Source: a virus
Direction: 5' to 3' (one strand)
Virus record (IMG/VR): IMGVR_UViG_3300035698_026847
Location: 1 to 64,000 of that record
DNA: 64,000 nt
The notes beneath the pieces were generated by a model. That model ran no database searches and had not been told where the DNA came from. It was given only the letters and a program-made list of their open reading frames with translations. Shown piece by piece: positions 16,795 to 25,391 of the stretch (position 1 is the first letter of the stretch; every line of letters begins with the position of its first letter). Made by a program: the position numbers and the translations under genes.

Positions 16795-18558
16795 TCACCT
16801 TTGTCCAGTTCTTACGAGTCTAATTCTAGGAAGAGTGGTTAGACCCTGAGCTCCTTGACACATGGAAAAAATACATCCACCGAGACAATCTGCCAAGTCG
16901 TCAAACGGATAATCATTATCATCTGGTGTGTTTTCTATAACTACATTGTTTTTTGTATATTTTATCCTTATATTTTTTAATTCTCCTACCACTTCCGTAT
17001 CATCGTTACATAACTCAATTCTGCCAGTAATGAAAAAATCCCTCATTGTTTCGAATATTTTATTTTTCATCGCACCTCTAAAAGACATTTCTCTGAAATT
17101 TATTCTTTGATTTTTTAATTTTTTTTGTTGTTCAAGACTAAACATCTGATCCGCTGTTACCGCTACAATTTTGAATTTACTAAACAATGGAAGAATAAAT
17201 GTATCCATAATCTCATCAGGATCTAATACTCCCCCAGATTCTGCCTGAAATGTTTTTGAATAATCTTCAACAGCTATATCTAAAAACGATCTTGAATCAT
17301 TATCAAATCGTTTTTCGAGATGACATACCATAACTGCCCATCTGTCTGAGTTTCTTGCTGGATCAATATGCATAAAATAGGGGGTTCCCATAATCCCCTC
17401 TCCTCGTTTATACCAGTTTTCACGACGATTTGACGCATCCTCAATTAATTGATGTGGAATAAATATGTTTCCACCAGATTTTCTAAACTGAGCTCCGTAT
17501 TCGGAAGCAGCTCTATCTGGATTTTTGTCAAATTTATCCTGAAAGCTTGATCTTGTAAAGTTTGGATTTGCGTTCCATGTTGGGATTTGGAACAACAACA
17601 TTGTATCTATTTGTTTCGCTGAACGACAATGGTCATGGAAAAAACCACTTGGGAGATCAGGTGTTGAAATTACTATATTTCTTCCGTCTCCAGAAGAATA
17701 AAACGTCGAAGTAGATGGTTCAATTGCCGTATAGACCTCTTCTGCCGAAGCTCTTCCGCTAGAGTCAACATAGTGAGCCATCTCATCGTAAATACACGCG
17801 ACAGTTGAATGACCACGTAACGCTTGAGAGTTTGAGTTTCCACATGCAATTACGATGGATCCATGCTGGGCTTTTCCTCCTGACTTTTTGATTCTTTCAT
17901 TTCTTTTTATGTCGGTGTCTGTAAGGAGGTAAATCATATCCTCAGTTACATGGCCTATTCTTCCGTAAAATGATGGGCAGTCATATATGAAGTTTTTAAT
18001 TTGACTAAATATGATTGTTTTAGCCTGTTTTTCTGAAATAGCTGTATTGATAATCCAAAGTTCACCTCCAAGCTTTCTTTTTTCGTCTCCGTAAAAAGCG
18101 TGAGGATCTTTCATCGCAACAAGTTTGTACGCTTCATAAACAGCTATCAGAGCACTGAGCCATGATTTTCCAGATCTTCTCCCCAATACCAAAACTATAT
18201 CTCTAAAAAAGCTATTACTTGGGTCTTCTGAAAATGTTTTTCTGTTTTCTTCTAGTATTTTAAGCTTTGAATGTTCTCCGTACAAAAGCCAATCATTAGG
18301 TATTTCCCAACTTTTAATCTCTTTTATATCTTCCTCTGTAATTTCTAGATTTTCGTTAAATCGATTCCCAGCATATAAGAATTTTAAAACAATTTCTTGA
18401 GGAAGATAAGGATACGCAGATAATAAATTATTAGCAAAAGAGACTACATCAAGAATCTTTCCATCTTTTTCTACTTCTTCTTTTTTTATTTTTTTTATCG
18501 CATCGCTCAACAGCTCATGCGGATCAAATACTACTTGCTTTGCTTTTCGTAACGCCAT
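16795..18558 (-). CDS. terL: Terminase large subunit (packaging ATPase/nuclease)
   Basis: 587 residues; GGGGGAGG site at the start. ATPase domain: Walker A LGRRSGKS (~residue 125), Walker B ACIYDEMAHY and a coupling-motif-like VISTPD. C-terminal RNase H-like nuclease domain: first Asp in MHIDPARNSD, a second in VTADQMF and a third near YPFDDLADCLGG. It forms the DNA-packaging motor with the portal and cuts concatemers. The preceding gene has the position expected for the small subunit. This gene is the strongest evidence that the sequence is a tailed phage. Confidence 0.95.
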   Translation of the reverse strand: MALRKAKQVVFDPHELLSDAIKKIKKEEVEKDGKILDVVSFANNLLSAYPYLPQEIVLKFLYAGNRFNENLEITEEDIKEIKSWEIPNDWLLYGEHSKLKILEENRKTFSEDPSNSFFRDIVLVLGRRSGKSWLSALIAVYEAYKLVAMKDPHAFYGDEKRKLGGELWIINTAISEKQAKTIIFSQIKNFIYDCPSFYGRIGHVTEDMIYLLTDTDIKRNERIKKSGGKAQHGSIVIACGNSNSQALRGHSTVACIYDEMAHYVDSSGRASAEEVYTAIEPSTSTFYSSGDGRNIVISTPDLPSGFFHDHCRSAKQIDTMLLFQIPTWNANPNFTRSSFQDKFDKNPDRAASEYGAQFRKSGGNIFIPHQLIEDASNRRENWYKRGEGIMGTPYFMHIDPARNSDRWAVMVCHLEKRFDNDSRSFLDIAVEDYSKTFQAESGGVLDPDEIMDTFILPLFSKFKIVAVTADQMFSLEQQKKLKNQRINFREMSFRGAMKNKIFETMRDFFITGRIELCNDDTEVVGELKNIRIKYTKNNVVIENTPDDNDYPFDDLADCLGGCIFSMCQGAQGLTTLPRIRLVRTGQR

Positions 18559-18569
18559 CGCCTCCCCCT

Positions 18570-19220
18570 CTATTCTTCTTCTCTTTCAGACACAACCTCT
18601 CTTTCCGGTATCCCCTCTAAATTCATATTTAAGAAACTAGTTAATATATCCTGGGCATCTGGATGTTCACCTAATGCCTGTATGGCCTGTTTGATAATGG
18701 TTGCCATAAAACGTTCCATTTCTTCTCTTTGTTCTTCTTCCGTTTTGCCCATTCCAATAATTTCAAGTTCCATCTGATAATATTCTCTATACATTTTTGC
18801 TAAATCAACAAACTGTTTTGACATTCTTTGATGCATCATTTTTGAGTCTTTTGTTTCTAAATCTTCTCCTTTATTTGCGTGAATATCAAGCATGAAATCC
18901 CATGCCATCTGTTTAATTAGATTGAATCTGGTAGAATTATCCTGGGTAGCGTCGAGACAGCGTTCTTTCAACTCAGAAAGTCTTCTTTCTCTGATAAATG
19001 CAGTTTTCGTAATAAAAGGATCGATATGCTCTTTGAAGTGTTTATTCCATATGTCATCTGAATATTTTTTGTCAAACGAGTCTTCAAACCATTTTGAGAC
19101 TATTGAAACGTCTTTTTCTTTATCAAAATAAATTTCAGTAACTTTATCGCATACTCCATGATTGCAGATCGGACAAGCTGATGATACGGCCATTGTTGGT
19201 CTAGATTCTAGATCTCCCAT
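18570..19220 (-). CDS. Putative terminase small subunit
   Basis: 216 residues immediately upstream of terL (11-base gap). N-terminal zinc-knuckle-like CPICNHGVCDKV, then a helical region (WNKHFKEHIDPFI, RRLSELKERCLDA) and a long helical/acidic C-terminus rich in Glu and Met. Size, position and a short N-terminal DNA-binding-like segment fit a small terminase subunit, which recognises the packaging site. No direct family motif seen, so the name rests mostly on synteny. Confidence 0.5.
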   Translation of the reverse strand: MGDLESRPTMAVSSACPICNHGVCDKVTEIYFDKEKDVSIVSKWFEDSFDKKYSDDIWNKHFKEHIDPFITKTAFIRERRLSELKERCLDATQDNSTRFNLIKQMAWDFMLDIHANKGEDLETKDSKMMHQRMSKQFVDLAKMYREYYQMELEIIGMGKTEEEQREEMERFMATIIKQAIQALGEHPDAQDILTSFLNMNLEGIPEREVVSEREEE

Positions 19221-19221
19221 A

Positions 19222-19821
19222 TTATCTTATCCCCATTGATTTTCTCATAATTTTTTTATCAACCTCAATAAGTCTTTGTCTGTTTACTATTATCCGAATA
19301 GACCAAACTCCAAACAAGAGCAATTCTAAATCTTCTTTTTCTATTATTTCGTCTGCCCGGTCTTTATCTGGAATATTAACTGCCAGGGCATAATTATCAA
19401 TAATCAATCCTTCAATTAGAGATTTTAAATCAGTAATTAATTCTTCCAAAAAATCATTATCGATAGATTCCCTCATTTTTATTATACGATTTTTTAAGTC
19501 TTTATATCTATTATCAGTATATTTCGTAAAATAAGAGTTAAACAATTCAATATCCAAGGAGACAAGCATCTCAGACACATAATCCCTTACATCGGCAAAA
19601 CATGTTGGAGGATCGTTAAATGGAAATCCGACTGGTAACTGTTCTAAGACCTGATTGGCAATATTCGAAGATGTTTCTTCGTCATATTCGTAGAGACAAA
19701 GAATGTCTCTAATTGAGAAAAAATCAAAATCAAAAGAAGCAAGTTCTTTCGCTATGAATAAATCATGATTCTTATCGCCCTTGAGCGATGTAAAATATTT
19801 ATACCCTTTTCTCTTCGTCAT
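19222..19821 (-). CDS. Hypothetical helical protein in packaging operon
   Basis: 199 residues, one base from the next gene. Largely helical and acidic (LEELITDLKSLIEGLI), no cysteine cluster or catalytic motif. Sandwiched between a Pro/Ser-rich protein and the putative small terminase, so probably packaging- or virion-related. Function not recognised. Confidence 0.68.
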   Translation of the reverse strand: MTKRKGYKYFTSLKGDKNHDLFIAKELASFDFDFFSIRDILCLYEYDEETSSNIANQVLEQLPVGFPFNDPPTCFADVRDYVSEMLVSLDIELFNSYFTKYTDNRYKDLKNRIIKMRESIDNDFLEELITDLKSLIEGLIIDNYALAVNIPDKDRADEIIEKEDLELLLFGVWSIRIIVNRQRLIEVDKKIMRKSMGIR

Positions 19822-19834
19822 GATCTATTTCTTT

Positions 19835-21193
19835 CTACGAAGTTTTCTTTAAGTCGAATTCTTCTATCGAAGATTCAGTTGTAGGTTCAGTTGTAGGTTC
19901 AGATGTAGGTTCAGATGTAGGTTCAGATGTAGGTTCAGATGTAAGTTCTGTTTGTTGTTTTATTATGCTTTGAATATCTTCTATGCCTATTGGTTCTCCG
20001 ACATTAAAACTATATTCTCCAATATCTATGGCAACTGTATATCCGCCAGCGTCCATTGGACCTCCTTGGAAAATCTTCAATGTTGCAGGAAATTCATGTA
20101 ATGGCCCCTTTGATTCCGCTTGTGGTGCTGTTGTTTCTGTCGGAGCTACTTCTGATGCTCCTGTTGGTGTTCCTGGAGTCGAAGATGGAGATCCAGAAGT
20201 CGGTGATCCAGGAGATGGAACCGGTTCTCCGGGAGTTGATACTGTTGGATCTACTTCCTCCATACCCGGTGTAGATATATTTGCTACCGGTTCCTCCATG
20301 GGTTCAAGCACATCCACTAGATCTTTTTTCAATGATTGTAATTGCTGAACTGCACTAGTATCTCCAGTTGCGTGAGCTAAGCTTTCAGTAGACTTTATAA
20401 ACGAAGAATATGTTTTTTTAATGCCAGACAAAGCTTTCCTCAGAGGCTCCAGCTGAGGATATAATTTAGTATCTGCAGTTTTTAAACTTTCAATAACGGT
20501 ATTCAATATAGCACCTTGCTGAAGAATAATTCCTATTGCTTTCCCTATCTGACTATAAAGTGTTGCTATTTGCTGTTCATTAATATTAGCTGCAAATTTT
20601 TCCAGACCTGAATCATTAATGGATTTTGTTTCTATAGATTCTTGGAAAATAATTGGAAAAAATTGTTCATTTTCGGTTAGTCCATTTATCGATGATCGTA
20701 GTGTTGCCATAGATTGTAAGAATGGAGTAATTGTTTGTGCCACCTGTCTAAATTCATCTGAACCTTTTCCGAGTTTGCCAAGAAGTTTTTCTATTGGAGA
20801 ACTACCAAGCAATCCCCAAACATTTGACCATTTTGGTCGAACAACAGAATCAATTAACCCCAAAGATTGGTTAACGCTTGCTAGACGAATCTTAATCTCG
20901 TCAAGGCGAGCTTGCATTGCTTTATCTGCTTCTAATTGAGGGTCGGTTTGAGGGCCGGTTTCTGATCCCCCTATATTTATGTCGTCTACAGTAAAAACAC
21001 CTTCTGTTGATTCTGCATTCGCTTTAGATCCGTTGTCTGGACCTGGAAGTGTTTTTTGAGGAGCCTTGTAAGGGGCCATTTCGTATTGTACTGCCGTTTT
21101 ATTCGCCTGTTCTTCGGCAAATTTATTCAACCATTCCATATTCCCAGCAACAAGATAAAGATCATTATTATGTTTGGTTCTTTTAAGACTCAT
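19835..21193 (-). CDS. Hypothetical protein with helical core and Pro-Thr-Ser-Glu tail
   Basis: 452 residues. ATG 21193 has GGAG eight bases upstream and overlaps the sigma gene by 11 bases. Residues ~19-33 read MEWLNKFAEEQANK, like the WYK-type starts nearby. Residues ~90-290 are helical and heptad-like (LRKALSGIKKTYSSFIKS). Two low-complexity stretches follow: a Gly-Ser-Pro-Thr linker (~320-350) and a C-terminal TSEP/TTEP repeat (~430). Probably an elongated structural or scaffold-like protein; no family recognised. Confidence 0.68.
   Translation of the reverse strand: MSLKRTKHNNDLYLVAGNMEWLNKFAEEQANKTAVQYEMAPYKAPQKTLPGPDNGSKANAESTEGVFTVDDINIGGSETGPQTDPQLEADKAMQARLDEIKIRLASVNQSLGLIDSVVRPKWSNVWGLLGSSPIEKLLGKLGKGSDEFRQVAQTITPFLQSMATLRSSINGLTENEQFFPIIFQESIETKSINDSGLEKFAANINEQQIATLYSQIGKAIGIILQQGAILNTVIESLKTADTKLYPQLEPLRKALSGIKKTYSSFIKSTESLAHATGDTSAVQQLQSLKKDLVDVLEPMEEPVANISTPGMEEVDPTVSTPGEPVPSPGSPTSGSPSSTPGTPTGASEVAPTETTAPQAESKGPLHEFPATLKIFQGGPMDAGGYTVAIDIGEYSFNVGEPIGIEDIQSIIKQQTELTSEPTSEPTSEPTSEPTTEPTTESSIEEFDLKKTS
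19873..19946 (-). repeat. 12-bp coding tandem repeat (Thr-Ser/Thr-Glu-Pro)
   Basis: Six near-identical 12-bp units (plus-strand gtaggttcagat) encode consecutive Ser/Thr-Glu-Pro-Thr units at the C-terminus of the preceding gene. Likely variable in copy number; encodes a disordered acidic tail. Confidence 0.85.
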
Positions 21194-21818
21194 TATTTTT
21201 CTCCGTAATTTTCCTTTGATAAACTCTATACACTTTTTCTTTTCTTTCTTTACCTCTAACTGTTTTACCCTTATAGTTTAGTTCGCTACGAAACTTTTTT
21301 CTCGCCCAAAAAGAACGAGTTTCTAGTGAAGTTCCTGTTATTGCAAGTAGATTCCTGCATTCTTCCATAGAGATTCCAACAAAATAGTTCAAGAAAATGT
21401 ACTCTTTTTGCTTTGCAGTTAGGGACTTTATGGTTCTTTTCACCCTTATTCTGTGAGGTAATCCTGGTTTTTTACGCTTAAAGTCCAATAAAAATCGATT
21501 ATCTACGATATTACCTTCGTATATATCATATTGATCCCTCAACATGATTCTGCTTTTTTCTATAATTTTGCTTTTCAAAGAGTATCCGAACGAATATCTA
21601 TCATCGAACTTATAGGACATAATAATATCCCAGAAGAATATATAAAAATTATGAAATATATCTATTTTGTGGTATTTGACTGTTTTGTGGACGGAGCAGA
21701 TAGCCTCAAACAGGTCTTCCATAACAAAGTTATACATTGACCAAAGTCGTCTGAATGCATCTTTGTCTCCCTGTTTGGCTCTTAAAACATACATATAGAT
21801 ATATGCTTTTTTGTTCAT
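21183..21818 (-). CDS. ECF-like sigma factor
   Basis: 211 residues; its ATG overlaps the stop of the membrane-protein gene (ATGA). N-terminal region 2-like segment (RAKQGDKDAFRRLWSMY, residues ~13-30) and C-terminal region 4-like helix-turn-helix (SLTAKQKEYIFLNYF ... GISMEECRNLLAITGTS, ~130-165) followed by a basic tail. Sigma factors direct RNA polymerase to alternative promoters. It is the last of an overlapping chain that begins with a histidine kinase and is followed by packaging genes, so it is a candidate late-gene activator under signal control. Region 2 is diverged, so it might instead be a sigma-like regulator. Confidence 0.75.
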   Translation of the reverse strand: MNKKAYIYMYVLRAKQGDKDAFRRLWSMYNFVMEDLFEAICSVHKTVKYHKIDIFHNFYIFFWDIIMSYKFDDRYSFGYSLKSKIIEKSRIMLRDQYDIYEGNIVDNRFLLDFKRKKPGLPHRIRVKRTIKSLTAKQKEYIFLNYFVGISMEECRNLLAITGTSLETRSFWARKKFRSELNYKGKTVRGKERKEKVYRVYQRKITEKNNES

Positions 21819-22162
21819 TTGATCCCCATCTGCCCCTTAACATTAGAGAGATCTTCCCTGGTTTCGTTGAGTTTTTCCTCAAGTTGACTGAGCTCTTCTT
21901 TGGTTGCAAAACAACCAGCATATTTTTCACTAATATCGTTCAATTTTTCATAAACCTCAACCAATTTATCAAAAATTGCAGGGTCGGGAGTTGTATTTTG
22001 GTTTTTGTTTGCTTTAACATTTTCTAAGTAATACTTTGAAATCTTAAAGATAAATATAAGAAAAATAGATACTATTCCAAAAATTATAAATGCAGCAAAA
22101 ACTCCACTCACATCCTGTGGGAGTTTGCTTGGGTCTAGAATCTCTATATCAAACCAATTCAT
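21815..22162 (-). CDS. Small membrane protein with coiled coil
   Basis: 115 residues. One strong transmembrane helix (GVFAAFIIFGIVSIFLIFIF, ~20-40) followed by a basic stretch and a heptad-rich C-terminal coiled coil (EELSQLEEKLNETRE). Start and stop overlap both neighbours by one and four bases. Architecture resembles small phage holins or spanin-like proteins, but its place between a receiver-PAS gene and a sigma gene also allows a role in signalling or in holding the sigma factor at the membrane. Function unassigned. Confidence 0.75.
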   Translation of the reverse strand: MNWFDIEILDPSKLPQDVSGVFAAFIIFGIVSIFLIFIFKISKYYLENVKANKNQNTTPDPAIFDKLVEVYEKLNDISEKYAGCFATKEELSQLEEKLNETREDLSNVKGQMGIK

Positions 22163-23100
22163 TATATATCCTCTATATTTTGTATTTTATTAATCTCTAA
22201 ATTGGCAAGACTCAACATTACGGATATGTCTTTCTTTTCTAATCCGTAGTTTTTAATGATATTCTGTATTTGATTCTGTGTTTCTATTAGCTTTTTCTCA
22301 GTCATCTTTTGTTCGGTAACATCAACAAATGTAACTATACGAAATAAATTATCACTACCATTCTTTATTTCAATTGCCCTACAGGACATTTTGCAAGAAA
22401 CTGGTAAACAATTGTTATTTTCTATTTCTACCCTAACTTCTATCGGTTTTTCGGAACATGGACAGGACGAAATGTTTTTTGGGCATAAATGTTTCTTTAC
22501 AACAGAATTATTATATAATATATCACTATATTCATGAATATCAAAAAAATTTTCAAAATTTATATCAATTGCACTATCAAGATTAAACATTTGATTAAAA
22601 GATGCGTTTGATTCTAGAATCTTCCCAGATGAAAAATCAATTAGACAAATTGCCGAAGAAGTTGTTTCGAAAACTAATGATTTTAATTCTTTTTCGTGTA
22701 CAATCTTCTTCTCTAACCGTTTTTGGTTCATAGCATATCTTATAGATCTTTCAAGCATGCTGGAATCAATTTTATCTTTGATTAAATAATCAGTTACCCC
22801 AAGATTCATTGCGTCGATATCTATATTGTCATTTTTTTGACCTGTAAGAAATATGATAGGTTTGTTTGGTATGAAATCTTTTGTTTCAGAAACTAAATCA
22901 ATTCCATTTTTGATGCCAAGACCATAATCAACAAGATAAACATCATGCTCGTTTTTCCGCATAACAATTAACGCTTCATTATATGTGCTTGCTCTGTCTA
23001 AAACGAATATAACTCTTTTTATTCTAGATAGATATTTTTGTGTAATTAAAAAATCATCATCATCATCGTCTATAAATAATACTTTTATTTTTTCTTTCAT
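22162..23100 (-). CDS. Response regulator: receiver plus PAS domain
   Basis: 312 residues. Receiver domain (1-125): acidic pocket FIDDDDDDF, phosphoacceptor Asp in VYLVDYGLG, Thr in IIFLTGQ and Lys in DYLIKDK. A linker helix (RSIRYAMNQKRLEKK) leads to a PAS domain (~140-270, AICLIDFSSGKILESN ... FVDVTEQK) with an inserted Cys-rich loop (HLCPKNISSCPC). There is no DNA-binding or catalytic output domain, so it probably signals by protein contact. It overlaps the upstream receiver gene by four bases and the membrane-protein gene by one. Confidence 0.88.
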   Translation of the reverse strand: MKEKIKVLFIDDDDDDFLITQKYLSRIKRVIFVLDRASTYNEALIVMRKNEHDVYLVDYGLGIKNGIDLVSETKDFIPNKPIIFLTGQKNDNIDIDAMNLGVTDYLIKDKIDSSMLERSIRYAMNQKRLEKKIVHEKELKSLVFETTSSAICLIDFSSGKILESNASFNQMFNLDSAIDINFENFFDIHEYSDILYNNSVVKKHLCPKNISSCPCSEKPIEVRVEIENNNCLPVSCKMSCRAIEIKNGSDNLFRIVTFVDVTEQKMTEKKLIETQNQIQNIIKNYGLEKKDISVMLSLANLEINKIQNIEDI

Positions 23101-23543
23101 TTGGAACCTCTTGGAAGCTTTGCTGACTCAAACCAAAATCTTCCAGTTCTGTACATGATTTCTTTTAAATCATCGTAGAAGCCGGGTTTAGTGATATATG
23201 AATTCGCACCACTCTGATAACTTTCCTCTATGTCCTCCCGAGATCTACTGGTCGTTAGAACGATAATGGGAATATCTCTCAATTCTTCATCTTCTCTGAT
23301 CTCAATTAAAGATTCGATTCCACCCATTTTGGGCATCTTTAGATCAAGAAAAACAATAGATGGACGAGGAGATTCTTTGAATTCGTCTTCTTTTCTCAGG
23401 AAACGCAAAAGACTTTCACCATCAGTAACTGAATGAATATCTATATCTATATCTTTATCAATATAGTTCTCTTGTATAGCTTTTTCGGCAAATGATTGGT
23501 CGTCTTTGTCATCGTCAGCAATCAGTACAATAATCTTCTCCAT
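23097..23543 (-). CDS. Single-domain response regulator (Rcp1/CheY-like)
   Basis: 148 residues from ATG 23543, preceded by AAAGGA; it overlaps the kinase gene by 29 bases. Complete receiver: acidic pair in IADDDKDD, phosphoacceptor in IVFLDLKMPKMGG, Thr in IIVLTTSRS and Lys in SYITKPGFYDDL. The long, acidic form resembles Rcp1-type regulators that partner phytochrome-like kinases. With no output domain it probably passes phosphate to, or binds, another protein. The adjacent kinase is the likely donor. Confidence 0.9.
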   Translation of the reverse strand: MEKIIVLIADDDKDDQSFAEKAIQENYIDKDIDIDIHSVTDGESLLRFLRKEDEFKESPRPSIVFLDLKMPKMGGIESLIEIREDEELRDIPIIVLTTSRSREDIEESYQSGANSYITKPGFYDDLKEIMYRTGRFWFESAKLPRGSK

Positions 23544-24777
23544 ATGCCGTTCCTTTATGATCAATCGGAATCTCTAGGGAAAACTTCGACCCTTTACCGT
23601 CACTACCGGAACAGCTAACCGTCCAACCGTGTCTCTCGGCGATCCTCTTACAAATTGCCAAACCTATTCCAGAGCCAGGATATTCATCTTTGCTGTGAAG
23701 TTTTTGGAAGGTTTGCCATAAGAGGTCGCTATATTTTTTATCAAAACCTATACCATTGTCTTCTACAGACAAAATATACCTGTCTTTATCTTCTGATATT
23801 ACACACCTTATCCCTATAAGTAGTTTAATATTTTTTCTTTTGAATTTGATTGAATTACTTAAAAGATTTGTAAGCAATTGTTTCAGTTGGTTTGAATCGC
23901 AGTAAACCTTAGGCATTTCTTCAATTTCTATAAAAGCATCTGATTCTCTTATCTTGCAGTCTAGATCTACTGTAATTATTTCATTAATTATTTTATTAAT
24001 GTCAGTTTCTTCGAAAGACTCTCCTTTGGTTGAAACTCTTGAATAATTAAGTAGATCATCTATAAGATTTTTCATTCTTTCCGCTGCATTGCTAATCCTT
24101 GAAAAATAATATTTACAATCATCCGTAAAACGATCTGCGTTTTTCATTTCTTCTCTGATAAGTTTTTCAAAAGCTGTTATTTTTCGAAGTGGTTCCTGTA
24201 AATCATGAGAGACAACATATGCAAAATTTTCAAGATCTTGATTACTTAATTTGAGTTTTTTTAGTGTGTTAACTAAACGAAACTCTTTTCTTTGTAATTC
24301 TGTAATATCATAACCAACAGCTTGAATCTCGACTGGTTTTTTGTTTTTGTTAAAAATTAAACAGTCTTCCCAAGAAATCCATCTCCATCCAGTTGGAGTC
24401 ATTACCCTTTGATTCATTCCGCTTTTGTGATCTGATGATTTAAAAAGCAATTCAACTTGTCGTTCTGTCTCTGGTATATCATCTGGGTGTACTACGGGAG
24501 AATAAATCTTTCCAAGAATTTCTTCTTTAGATACTGCAAATTTATTGCAATATGCTTTGTTTACGAAAGTTATTTCATTGTTCATATTGACACGGACAAT
24601 TAATGCGTGTTGGGTCTCTACTATTTTCCTATATCTTTCTTCGCTCTTTATTAGTGCCTGTTGAATTCTTTTATTTTCTAATCTACGATCATACTCATCA
24701 AAATGTCTGTTTACAATAAAAATAGATTCATTTTTATTGACTGGTTCATCATCAATTATTAGAATCTTATTTATCAT
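23515..24777 (-). CDS. Soluble PAS-domain sensor histidine kinase
   Basis: 420 residues, no transmembrane helix, so cytoplasmic. Starts with MINKILIIDDEPVN, the first strand and acidic pair of a receiver domain whose remainder is absent. PAS domain ~45-165 (RYRKIVETQHALIVRVN ... GYDITELQRKE). HisKA phosphoacceptor His in YVVSHDLQEPLRKI (~190). HATPase_c: N box LLTNLLSNSIKF, G1 VEDNGIGFD, G2 GSGIGLAICKRIAERHGW. All catalytic motifs are present, so it should autophosphorylate. It overlaps the upstream nuclease gene by four bases and the receiver gene by 29. Histidine kinases are rare in phages. Confidence 0.92.
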   Translation of the reverse strand: MINKILIIDDEPVNKNESIFIVNRHFDEYDRRLENKRIQQALIKSEERYRKIVETQHALIVRVNMNNEITFVNKAYCNKFAVSKEEILGKIYSPVVHPDDIPETERQVELLFKSSDHKSGMNQRVMTPTGWRWISWEDCLIFNKNKKPVEIQAVGYDITELQRKEFRLVNTLKKLKLSNQDLENFAYVVSHDLQEPLRKITAFEKLIREEMKNADRFTDDCKYYFSRISNAAERMKNLIDDLLNYSRVSTKGESFEETDINKIINEIITVDLDCKIRESDAFIEIEEMPKVYCDSNQLKQLLTNLLSNSIKFKRKNIKLLIGIRCVISEDKDRYILSVEDNGIGFDKKYSDLLWQTFQKLHSKDEYPGSGIGLAICKRIAERHGWTVSCSGSDGKGSKFSLEIPIDHKGTAYGEDYCTDC

Positions 24778-25346
24778 CTTTTTTTTCCATCTTCTTCTTT
24801 CGCTTCTCCACTGAAAAAGAAGGAATCATTTTCCAAAATGAGATCGTGCAAAGACATAACAATCCATTCTTTCCATTGTGGGAACTTTTCAACATCAAAA
24901 TCTACCAGAAGAATACTTTTTCTACCTTTTTTAATAATCTTTGACAAAGCAGTTGCTCGACTGTGATTTTTTCTTGGTAAAGCGATTATGGTGTCTCTTC
25001 TATCTTTCGTATAAAGCACCATAGGAATCCTTCCCATTGTTCTGGAAGAATCTTCACAAGCTTGTTCACAAAAGCTCTGAAATGTTTTTCTATCTGTTGT
25101 TGATTTGTCGGAGAATAAACAAAAAAGATCGATATCATATCCGGTCTTAACTTCCATTGAAAAAATCCATTCGGTAGGACAGATTAAATCTCCGGAAAGC
25201 ACCTTTTGAGCATCTAATTGTAAAATATGGGTTGATCCGAAAGCACCCGAGCTGGGAACACGGTTAAATTTTATGCCAAACCGTTCAGTTAATGTCTTGC
25301 AAATTTTCAGTTCACCTCTATTTCCCTTTTTCTTGCTATTTGCCAT
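24774..25346 (-). CDS. Holliday-junction resolvase-like PD-(D/E)XK nuclease
   Basis: 190 residues; GGAGGG eight bases before ATG. N-terminal KGNRGELKICKTLTERFG, then RVPSSGAFG, LSGDLICP and MEVKTGYD match the layout of Hjc-type resolvases (Glu of GNRGE, Asp of SGD, Glu-x-Lys of EVK). Such enzymes cut four-way junctions formed in recombination and packaging. C-terminus is basic. It leads an overlapping operon running into the histidine kinase and has a promoter-like sequence just upstream. Confidence 0.72.
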   Translation of the reverse strand: MANSKKKGNRGELKICKTLTERFGIKFNRVPSSGAFGSTHILQLDAQKVLSGDLICPTEWIFSMEVKTGYDIDLFCLFSDKSTTDRKTFQSFCEQACEDSSRTMGRIPMVLYTKDRRDTIIALPRKNHSRATALSKIIKKGRKSILLVDFDVEKFPQWKEWIVMSLHDLILENDSFFFSGEAKEEDGKKR

Positions 25347-25371
25347 TGAATTTCCCTCCAGTTAAACATAT

Positions 25372-25385
25372 ATTATATGATACGA
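25372..25385 (-). promoter_or_regulatory. Promoter-like sequence (TATAAT plus TCGTATNAT motif)
   Basis: In the 45-bp gap before the resolvase-like gene the minus strand reads TCGTATCATATAAT, giving a canonical TATAAT about 26 bases from the ATG and a copy of the TCGTATNAT motif found in three other gaps. Would start a short-leader transcript for the nuclease-kinase-sigma operon. No convincing -35 box. Confidence 0.5.
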
Positions 25386-25391
25386 TATATG

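Noticed and set aside
19983-20348. 121-codon plus-strand frame rich in Gly/Val/Ser
   Set aside because: Antisense of the Pro/Thr/Ser-rich linker of the 19835-21193 gene.
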